Shown one piece after another: positions 31,010 to 36,933 of a stretch of DNA of 36,933 nucleotides. Position numbers and translations under genes: made by a program. Under the pieces are notes generated by a model that worked only from the letters and a program-made list of their open reading frames with translations, had not been told where the DNA came from and did not search any database. Positions within the stretch are counted from its first letter, which is position 1; every line of letters starts with the position of its first letter. The DNA is from GCA-003244245 sp032230565 (GTDB lineage: Bacteria > Actinomycetota > Actinomycetes > Mycobacteriales > Pseudonocardiaceae). The stretch covers positions 1 through 36,933 of the forward strand of contig JAVXWL010000088.1 of the NCBI GenBank assembly GCA_032230565.1. The letters are read 5' to 3'.

Positions 31010-34000
31010 TGCGTGACCTGACGACCGGAGTCGTGCAGCGGGCAGGCGATCTTCGAGGGACACCGCGCGCAGTCGCCGTTGTCGACCGCGAAAAATTCCG
31101 GGCCCGCGGTGCGCCGAACAGCTTCGTACACGACGTCGTACCAGCGCGCCATCGCCGCCGGATCCAACGGCCGTTGATCGCGCTGCACCGATGCGGCGTT
31201 TCGCGCCGAGACCGCCACGATGCAGGCCCCACCAGGTTCGGTGGACAGGCCGTGTTCGGCGAAGGCACCGCAAGCGGCAGCAAGCTGGTAGACGGCCAGC
31301 TGCGGGTGGCCCTGCGCGGCCTCTTTGGTGACCGGGACCTTGCTCGTTTTCACGTCGACGATCACTGGACGGCCGTGGCGGTCGCACTCCAACCGGTCCA
31401 CCCGTCCCTGAAGCAGCACCGCCACGCCGTCAGCAGCGCCTGGCGCAGGGGGAAGCTGCACTTCGAAGGCCTGCTCACAACCGACTTCAGTAAGCTCACC
31501 ACGGCTCGCGTTCCACCAGTCGCGGAAGATCGCGACCATCTCGCGAACCCGCTGCTGCTCGGCGCGGGAGTACCACGGGGCACCCGCATCGACGCTGGCC
31601 CAAGCCTCAGCCAGCGCTATTTCGAGCTGCTGGTCGCTGGCACCGGCCGCAGCCGCCTGGACCAACCTGTGCACTAGCGACCCGGTGACTGCGGGCAGCG
31701 CCCGGACGTCGTCGCCACCGTGACGGGTGAGTAACCATCGCAAGGGGCAGCTCGACACGAGCTCCACCAGCGACGGTGACACCCGGGCCGGCTCACCCGG
31801 CATCCGCAGCGGGGCGTCAGTCGACAACGGTGCTAACCCATACCAGACGTCGGGGTGCGCGCCAGCCACCCCGGCATCCGCGAGTTGCGCCAAACCGGCC
31901 GCAGCGCTGCCCCGCCGCACGCTGTCCTCGGCGGGATCACAGCACACCCGGCGCAGCTCCGCGACGAGCTCGGGCAGGATCAGCCCGCGTTCCCGAGGTT
32001 GTACCGGTCGCTCGTGTGTCGACGCGTCGGCGCCCTCGAGCTCGTCGAGAAACCGAGACGGCTGTTCGTCTTCTCCTCGTACCGCGCTGACCAGCAAACT
32101 GTGTCGCGCTCGGCTGGCGGCCACCAGCAGCAGCCGCCGTTCCTCGGCCAGCAGCGGCGCGGTGCGCGAAACCGTGGTGGATTCGACTCCCGCGGTGACG
32201 TCGACCAGATGTTCCACGCCGAGCAGGGAACCGCGCAGCCGCAGATCCGGCCAACTCCCCTCCTGCACACCAGGAACCGCGACGAGTGCCCACTCCCGGC
32301 CGGCTGCGGCATGCACGGTCGCCACGGTGACTGACTCGCCCTGTGGCGACCGCGCAGCCAGCGAGTCGCCAGGTATCTGCTGGTCAGTGAGGTAGTCGCA
32401 GAAGCCAAGCAGGCCGGCCGGACCACCATCGGCGCCGGGTAGTCGATCGGCATACCGGGCGGCGGCGTCGAACAACGCGACCACCGCGTCGAGGTCCCGG
32501 TCGGCCTGCGCACCAGCCGTGCCGCCGCGCGCCGCGATAGCTGCCCAACGCTGCGCGAGCCCACTGGCCTGCCACAGCTGCCACAACACTTCCTCAGCGC
32601 TGTCCCCTCGCCGGGCGGCCGCCGCGGTAGCGGTGAGCAGGCCGGCCAGCCTTGCGGCCGGCGCCGCAGTGTGCTCGTCGAGCCCGTCCAGCGTGCTTAT
32701 ATCCGGCTCGCGGTCCGGGCGCAGCAAGTCGACCAGCAGCGCGCCGCTGGTTCGCCCATCCCCGGCGACGAGCTCGCTGCGGCGCAGCTCCCGACGCAAC
32801 CGGCGCAATGCCAGCGGGTCGGCTCCGCCCAGCGGGGAGGTCAGCAGCGCAGTCGCGGTTTCCTCGTCAAGGGCGCCTGGTTGTACCGCGGAGCGCAACA
32901 CCGCCAGCATCGGTACCACCGCGCCTTGACGGGCCACCGGCAACTCCTCGCGCGGCGCCGCCACGGGCACGCCCGCCGCGAGCAGCGCACGGCGCAGCAC
33001 CGGCAGCGCCCGTGCGGTCGAGCGCACCAGTACCGCCATGTCCGACCAGGGCACACCGTCGAGCAGATGGGCGCGGCGGAGCTGATTGGCCACCCAGGAC
33101 GCCTCGGTCGCGGCGGAACCGAAGACCCGAACGGCGACCTCCCCACCAGGCTGCTCCCCCGCCGGACCACGCAGGTCTCCACGTGGGCCGGGCAGCCGGC
33201 TGGCGAGCCGACAGACCGCGGCCCGGACCACCGGGGCCATCCGGTGATCGATGGACAGCCGGATGACCGCGGGACCGCCGGTGGTGAGCAAACTGGGGTC
33301 CGCGCCACGGAAAGAGAAGACCGTCTGGTCAGGATCGCCGAACAGCAGCAGCTCGTGGGCACCCGCACCGAGCCGGGTCACTAGCGCGGCCTGCAACGGG
33401 TCGAGATGTTGGGCATCGTCAACAATCAGGTGACGCACCCGGTCGGATTCCCGACGCATCACCTCAGCATCGGTGTCGAGCACCAGCAGCGCCGCGGACA
33501 CCAGCTCAGCGGCGTCCAGCGGGGGCGCGGTGGCTTGCGGGGCGGCGGTACCCACCGACCCACGCAGCAACATCACTTGCTCGTAGGTGCGGAAAAAGCG
33601 CCCGGCCGCGACCCATTCGTCGCGCCCCGTGCTGCGGCCGAGCGCGATGAGATCCTCCGGCGCGAGTCCACGCTCCGCGGCGCGCATCAGCAGATCCCGC
33701 AGCTCAGCTGCGAAGGCCGGCAGGCCCAGCGCGGGCCGCAGCCGCGCCGGCCAGCCTCGGCCGCCAACCCCACGCTGGCCCGCCAGCAACTCCCGGATCA
33801 CCACGTCCTGATCAGGGCCGGATAGCAACCGGGGCGGCGGCAGGTCCTGCAGCTGCGCCTGCAGGCGCAGCACGGCGAAGGCATAGGAGTGCACGGTGCG
33901 GACCAGCAATTCCCGCACCGTCGGCGTCACTCCGTGCGCCACGAGACGCTCGACGATGCGATCCCGCAAGTCGGCGGCAGCCCGGCGGCTGGAGGTCAGT

Positions 34001-34203
34001 ACCAACACCCGCTCGGGATCCACCCCCCGAAGCACCCGATCCGCCACCGTGTCCGCCACGAGAGTGGTCTTGCCGGTACCCGGGCCGCCCAGTACCCGCA
34101 GCGGCCCGCCAGCGTGTTCCAGCACCCGGCGGGCGTCGGGACTCCAAACGGCCACCTGCGCAGTGGCGGTAACGGCACGAACCAAGACAGGCACGGAGCG
34201 CAT
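31006..34203 (-). CDS. adnA: AdnA-like helicase-nuclease subunit
   Basis: 1065 residues from ATG 34203. The motor has Walker A LGGPGTGKTTLVAD (about 38-51) but a degenerate motif II, LIVDDAQHLD, as I recall for AdnA, whose motor is the weaker one. Motif III reads LFGDPDQTVFSFRGA and motif VI ERRLLLVAASRARHS. The C-terminal nuclease has GSLVHRLVQAAA, GRVDRLECDRHGRPVIVDVK and HPQLAVYQLAAA. A cluster-binding cysteine in SSCPLRWLLTRH and the terminal CARCPSKIAC (C1045, C1048, C1054) form the AddB-like [4Fe-4S] staple. Gene order adnA-adnB with ATGA overlap indicates fixed subunit stoichiometry. It is divergent from the ATL gene with 46 bases between starts. Confidence 0.94.
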   Translation of the reverse strand: MRSVPVLVRAVTATAQVAVWSPDARRVLEHAGGPLRVLGGPGTGKTTLVADTVADRVLRGVDPERVLVLTSSRRAAADLRDRIVERLVAHGVTPTVRELLVRTVHSYAFAVLRLQAQLQDLPPPRLLSGPDQDVVIRELLAGQRGVGGRGWPARLRPALGLPAFAAELRDLLMRAAERGLAPEDLIALGRSTGRDEWVAAGRFFRTYEQVMLLRGSVGTAAPQATAPPLDAAELVSAALLVLDTDAEVMRRESDRVRHLIVDDAQHLDPLQAALVTRLGAGAHELLLFGDPDQTVFSFRGADPSLLTTGGPAVIRLSIDHRMAPVVRAAVCRLASRLPGPRGDLRGPAGEQPGGEVAVRVFGSAATEASWVANQLRRAHLLDGVPWSDMAVLVRSTARALPVLRRALLAAGVPVAAPREELPVARQGAVVPMLAVLRSAVQPGALDEETATALLTSPLGGADPLALRRLRRELRRSELVAGDGRTSGALLVDLLRPDREPDISTLDGLDEHTAAPAARLAGLLTATAAAARRGDSAEEVLWQLWQASGLAQRWAAIAARGGTAGAQADRDLDAVVALFDAAARYADRLPGADGGPAGLLGFCDYLTDQQIPGDSLAARSPQGESVTVATVHAAAGREWALVAVPGVQEGSWPDLRLRGSLLGVEHLVDVTAGVESTTVSRTAPLLAEERRLLLVAASRARHSLLVSAVRGEDEQPSRFLDELEGADASTHERPVQPRERGLILPELVAELRRVCCDPAEDSVRRGSAAAGLAQLADAGVAGAHPDVWYGLAPLSTDAPLRMPGEPARVSPSLVELVSSCPLRWLLTRHGGDDVRALPAVTGSLVHRLVQAAAAGASDQQLEIALAEAWASVDAGAPWYSRAEQQRVREMVAIFRDWWNASRGELTEVGCEQAFEVQLPPAPGAADGVAVLLQGRVDRLECDRHGRPVIVDVKTSKVPVTKEAAQGHPQLAVYQLAAACGAFAEHGLSTEPGGACIVAVSARNAASVQRDQRPLDPAAMARWYDVVYEAVRRTAGPEFFAVDNGDCARCPSKIACPLHDSGRQVTQ

Positions 34204-34249
34204 GCAACCACGCCACTCCGACAGTCCACGGCGCGGGAGGATGCTAGCG

Positions 34250-34579
34250 ATGAACGTCGACGATGTGGAGCGGGTACGCGCCGCGGTAGCCGCTATCCCC
34301 CCGGGCTCGGTACTCGCTTACGGACAGGTCGCCGCCCGCGCCGGCCTGCCGGGCCGGGCCCGGCTGGTGGGTCGCATCCTCGCCGAGGACGGCGACGACC
34401 TGCCGTGGCACCGAGTACTGCGCGCTGACGGGACTCCCGCGCCACATCTCGCCGCCGAGCAACTGGCCCGGCTGCGCGACGAGGGTGTGCCAGCCGAAGG
34501 AGGGCGTGTCTTGATGACTCCGCGCCGTAGGCCTCAGGACGCCGGGCGGTACACCTGCAGCAAGACGCCGCTGGAGTAG
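34250..34579 (+). CDS. Alkyltransferase-like (ATL) protein, MGMT fold without the active cysteine
   Basis: 109 residues from ATG 34250, with GGGAGG 9 bases upstream; ATG 34241 abuts that site. The MGMT DNA-binding module is present: VRAAVAAIPPGSVLAYGQVA with the helix-turn-helix, GRARLVGRILAEDG, and LPWHRVLRADG, where the active-site PCHR of methyltransferases is PWHR (W53). ATL proteins bind O6-alkylguanine without repairing it and pass it to nucleotide excision repair. RNA or protein partners are not evident, but the gene neighbours adnAB as in mycobacteria. The last 46 bases overlap the convergent reductase gene; the C-terminal tail (about 90-109) is basic and of unknown importance. Confidence 0.9.
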   Translation: MNVDDVERVRAAVAAIPPGSVLAYGQVAARAGLPGRARLVGRILAEDGDDLPWHRVLRADGTPAPHLAAEQLARLRDEGVPAEGGRVLMTPRRRPQDAGRYTCSKTPLE

Positions 34580-35094
34580 CGCACGAGGTCGGTGAGCTCA
34601 AGCGCGATCTTGTCCCGCTGATCGGGGAAGATCGTCAGACCGCCACCGACCATGACCGGAAAAACCATCAGCCTCAGCTCGTCGACCAGGCCGCGAATCA
34701 ACAGCCTGCGCACAAGCGTGGCGCTGCCCGCGACGAGGATCGGGCCGCCGTCGCCCTTCTTCAGGCTGGTCACGGCGGCGGGGATGTCACCGGTGACCGC
34801 AGTGGCGTTCCATCCGAGCTCACCAAGCGAAGTCGTGACGACGTGCTTGGGCATGGCGTTCATCTTGTCGGCGAACTCACCCTTTCGTTGCGGCCATGCC
34901 GCCGAGAAGCCCTGGTAGGTGATCCTTCCCAGCAGCAGCGACTCGGCTTCGAGGGTCTCTTGGAGTTTGTAGGCGTACAGCTCAGGGACGCCGTACGGGA
35001 TCGTCCAGCCCGAATGTGGGTGCGTCGGCTCGCCACCAGGTGCCTCGACGACGCCGTCGACGGTGATGAACTCCGTAACGATCAAGGTGCGCAT
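34534..35094 (-). CDS. Dihydrofolate reductase / RibD-like family protein
   Basis: 186 residues from ATG 35094 with AGAGG upstream. The RibD C-terminal/DHFR-like fold is visible in MRTLIVTEFITVDGVVEAPG, SLLLGRITYQGFSAAWPQR, KHVVTTSLGELGWNAT, ILVAGSATLVRRLLIRGLVDELRL and FPVMVGGGLTIFP. Members are NADPH-dependent reductases of unknown substrate, similar to YyaP/YwjB; this is not the housekeeping folate enzyme. It overlaps the ATL gene tail-to-tail by 46 bases. Confidence 0.9.
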   Translation of the reverse strand: MRTLIVTEFITVDGVVEAPGGEPTHPHSGWTIPYGVPELYAYKLQETLEAESLLLGRITYQGFSAAWPQRKGEFADKMNAMPKHVVTTSLGELGWNATAVTGDIPAAVTSLKKGDGGPILVAGSATLVRRLLIRGLVDELRLMVFPVMVGGGLTIFPDQRDKIALELTDLVRYSSGVLLQVYRPAS

Positions 35095-35669
35095 GGAAGA
35101 TCCTCTCTCCGCGGGTCAGGTGTTGGACCCCACGGCCAAGTGAAAATCATCGCCTGCACCCAGACCGATCGTCCTAGCGGAGTATCCCGGAACACGAGGT
35201 CCCACGACTAAACCCCACCAGCAAATCAGGCTGACTAGCAACAGCACTTGGTGTCGCGTCATTGCCGCCGCCGGCCAAGAATCATTTTACGAGCCGATGG
35301 TATTGTTACACTGTGCCGCATCACTGAAGTGTTTCCTTTATGAGAATACCGATCTGAGCGGCGTTCAACTGGCCATGTTACGATATGTAAATCGTCCGGA
35401 AACTCTACGATACAGATCGCTACCTACGCCTGTCTCAATGTCATCGACCGAGCGTGAACACCCACAGCGTGGGCCACATCGTCCGAGGTAGCAGCGGTGG
35501 CGGGATTCCGCTGGACAGAGTCGAACTGTGAACGGCGTGTTACGTTCGCCGCACCATCGTCTCAACAACGATGTGAGCAGCGGCTACCCATCTTGAACGC
35601 CAAGAAAACACCGTCTAGGGTAAGTGAGCTAGGCCCCTGAATGATTACCCCTCAGAAAAGGTGGCGTCC
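35095..35669. promoter_or_regulatory. Long non-coding region upstream of narG
   Basis: 575 bases with no supported gene and lower GC than the flanks, especially 35270-35450. Small inverted repeats include CATCGT/ACGATG (35555-35560 and 35568-35573, 7-base loop), CGGCG/CGCCG (35533-35537 and 35547-35551) and TTAC/GTAA around GATAT (35378-35390). No FNR-type TTGAT-N4-ATCAA site is visible. The length suggests regulator binding upstream of the nitrate reductase promoter. Confidence 0.5.
35593..35621 (+). promoter_or_regulatory. Probable narG promoter
   Basis: TTGAAC (35593-35598), a 17-base spacer, and TAGGGT (35616-35621) make a good housekeeping-sigma promoter. Transcription would start near 35628, about 40 bases before the GTG start of narG. 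Confidence 0.5.
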
Positions 35670-36933
35670 GTGGCCGATACCCGCGACGAAGGCTCGAGTG
35701 TTGGAGTCGGCACCGACTTCGCCGATTCACTGCTGCGCATCGGCAGGCATTTCCAACGCGGGGAAACTTCAGAGGATTTGCGCACGTTACATCAGATCGG
35801 TGGCCGTTCGGCTGACGTTTTCTACCGGGACCGCTGGGCTTACGATAAAGTGGTTCGCTCGACCCACGGGGTGAATTGCACCGGTTCCTGCTCGTGGAAA
35901 ATCTACGTCAAGGACGGGATTATCACGTGGGAAGCTCAGCAGACCGACTACCCGTCGATCGGGCCGGACAAGCCAGAGTATGAACCACGCGGATGCCCGC
36001 GCGGTGCGTCGTTTTCGTGGTACACCTACTCCCCCGCCCGAGTGCGTTACCCGTATGTGCGCGGCACGCTGCTGGAGCTGTACCGGGAAGCCAAGCAGCG
36101 CCTCAAGGACCCGGTGCTGGCGTGGGCCGACGTGGCCGACGACCCGGAGAAGGCCCGCCGGTACAAGGCGGCCCGCGGCATGGGTGGATTCGTGCGTGCC
36201 GAGTGGTGGGAAGCGACCGAGATCGCTGCGGCCGCGCATGTGCACACGATCAAACGCTACGGTCCCGACCGGGTCGCCGGATTCTCGCCGATCCCGGCGA
36301 TGTCGATGGTCAGTCATGCCGCCGGGGCCCGATTCATCTCGCTGATCGGTGGCGCCATGCTGTCGTTCTACGACTGGTACGCCGATCTTCCGGTGGCCTC
36401 GCCGCAGGTATTCGGCGACCAGACAGATGTGCCCGAATCCGCCGACTGGTTCGACGCCGGCTACCTGATCATGTGGGGTTCCAACGTCCCAGTCACCCGT
36501 ACCCCGGATGCGCATTACATGACCGAGGCCCGCTACCGGGGTCAGAAGGTGGTCGTCGTGTCGCCGGACTATGGCGATCACACGAAATTCGCCGACGAGT
36601 GGTTGCCGGCGCGGCCAGGAACCGACGCCGCGCTGGCGATGTCGATGGGTCATGTGATCCTGAAAGAATTCTTCGTCGATCGCCAGACGCCCCGTTTCAC
36701 CGACTACGTCAAGCGCTTCACCGACTTGCCATTCCTGGTGGCCCTCGACAAGCGAGGCGACGCGTACGTTCCCGGCAAGTTCCTCACCGCAACCGATCTG
36801 GGCGACACCAGCGAAGGTGCCGAATCCAAGACCGTATTACTCGATGGAACGACCGGCGAACCGGTGGTGCCGAACGGGTCGCTGGGTCACCGGTTCACCC
36901 GCTCCGGGGAAGGTCAGTGGAACCTCGACCTGC
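35670..36933 (+). CDS. narG: Respiratory nitrate reductase alpha subunit, N-terminal third (cut by window end)
   Basis: 421 codons are visible of about 1,200 expected. GTG 35670 begins MADTRDEGSSVGVGTDFADS; GTG 35661 is an alternative, and GGTGG lies 5 bases before 35670. The FS0 cluster ligands are H66, C70, C74 and C109 (STHGVNCTGSCSWKIYVKDG and EPRGCPRGAS). D239 in FYDWYADLP corresponds to the molybdenum-ligand aspartate of E. coli NarG (Asp222). Long stretches match NarG, for example YGPDRVAGFSPIPAMSMVSH, GDQTDVPESADWF and GSNVPVTRTPDAHYMTEARY. The usual twin-arginine remnant region is replaced by a short acidic start. It catalyses nitrate reduction to nitrite with quinol electrons through NarHI; those genes presumably follow. 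Confidence 0.96.
   Translation, partial: MADTRDEGSSVGVGTDFADSLLRIGRHFQRGETSEDLRTLHQIGGRSADVFYRDRWAYDKVVRSTHGVNCTGSCSWKIYVKDGIITWEAQQTDYPSIGPDKPEYEPRGCPRGASFSWYTYSPARVRYPYVRGTLLELYREAKQRLKDPVLAWADVADDPEKARRYKAARGMGGFVRAEWWEATEIAAAAHVHTIKRYGPDRVAGFSPIPAMSMVSHAAGARFISLIGGAMLSFYDWYADLPVASPQVFGDQTDVPESADWFDAGYLIMWGSNVPVTRTPDAHYMTEARYRGQKVVVVSPDYGDHTKFADEWLPARPGTDAALAMSMGHVILKEFFVDRQTPRFTDYVKRFTDLPFLVALDKRGDAYVPGKFLTATDLGDTSEGAESKTVLLDGTTGEPVVPNGSLGHRFTRSGEGQWNLDL

Noticed and set aside
34250..34579. O6-methylguanine-DNA methyltransferase
   Set aside because: The acceptor cysteine is tryptophan (PWHR), so it is called ATL.

Overview
The window is high-GC actinobacterial DNA. Several things point to the Mycobacteriales/Pseudonocardiales side of the phylum: a C1-U72 initiator tRNA, a UPF0182 membrane protein, a YlbL-type PDZ/Lon protease, a DUF2342 zincin-like protein, a WhiB7 with AT-hook behind an attenuated leader, UvrD2, and an AdnA-AdnB helicase-nuclease pair. 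From memory, the order UPF0182 / YlbL / DUF2342 / ABC1 kinase / whiB7 / uvrD2 ... adnB / adnA / ATL follows the Mycobacterium tuberculosis Rv3193c-Rv3204 neighbourhood. The genus cannot be fixed from sequence reading alone.

Layout. 1-1.1 kb: the tail of an unknown gene, tRNA-fMet, and a lower-GC orphan gene. 1.2-9.8 kb: conserved housekeeping block (UPF0182; PPA1309 family; YlbL; DUF2342; ThiF/E1-like protein; ABC1/UbiB-like kinase). A phased cluster of DnaA-box-like 9-mers lies in the DUF2342-ThiF gap. 9.8-12.0 kb: MacB-like ABC ATPase and permease, transcribed divergently. 12.1-13.0 kb: whiB7 with its promoter, a 73-codon upstream ORF and an attenuator-type hairpin. 13.1-18.3 kb: uvrD2 without an HRDC tail, a small membrane protein, and an M16 peptidase pair (one active, one lacking the zinc motif) behind a two-TM protein. 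18.4-22.2 kb: a LAL-type LuxR regulator followed by a saccharopine-dehydrogenase-like reductase.

22.5-27.6 kb is the accessory island and the most interesting part. Four tandem, separately controlled cassettes each encode a small cysteine-free Gly-rich protein (87-110 aa). They share a near-identical N-terminal leader (MSDALSFAEIDGQHVELLPA then RTVLS). Each cassette has the same upstream boxes at fixed spacing, two conserved hairpins in the 5' leader, an AGGAGG-type site and a similar G-rich terminator hairpin. A fifth copy is decayed. The cassettes lie immediately upstream of, and on the same strand as, an M50 intramembrane metalloprotease with a PqqD/RRE-like N-terminal domain. That gene is translationally coupled to a Gly/Asn-rich lipoprotein with a GIN/DUF2807-like beta domain. 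I infer a leader-guided peptide processing or export system for Gly-rich surface peptides; none of this is proven by sequence alone.

27.7-34.2 kb: adnA-adnB, a recombination helicase-nuclease operon with a 4-base overlap. 34.25-35.1 kb: an alkyltransferase-like (ATL) protein with PWHR in place of PCHR, overlapping tail-to-tail with a DHFR/RibD-like reductase. 35.1-36.9 kb: a long upstream region with a good promoter, then the first third of narG (respiratory nitrate reductase alpha subunit), cut by the window end.
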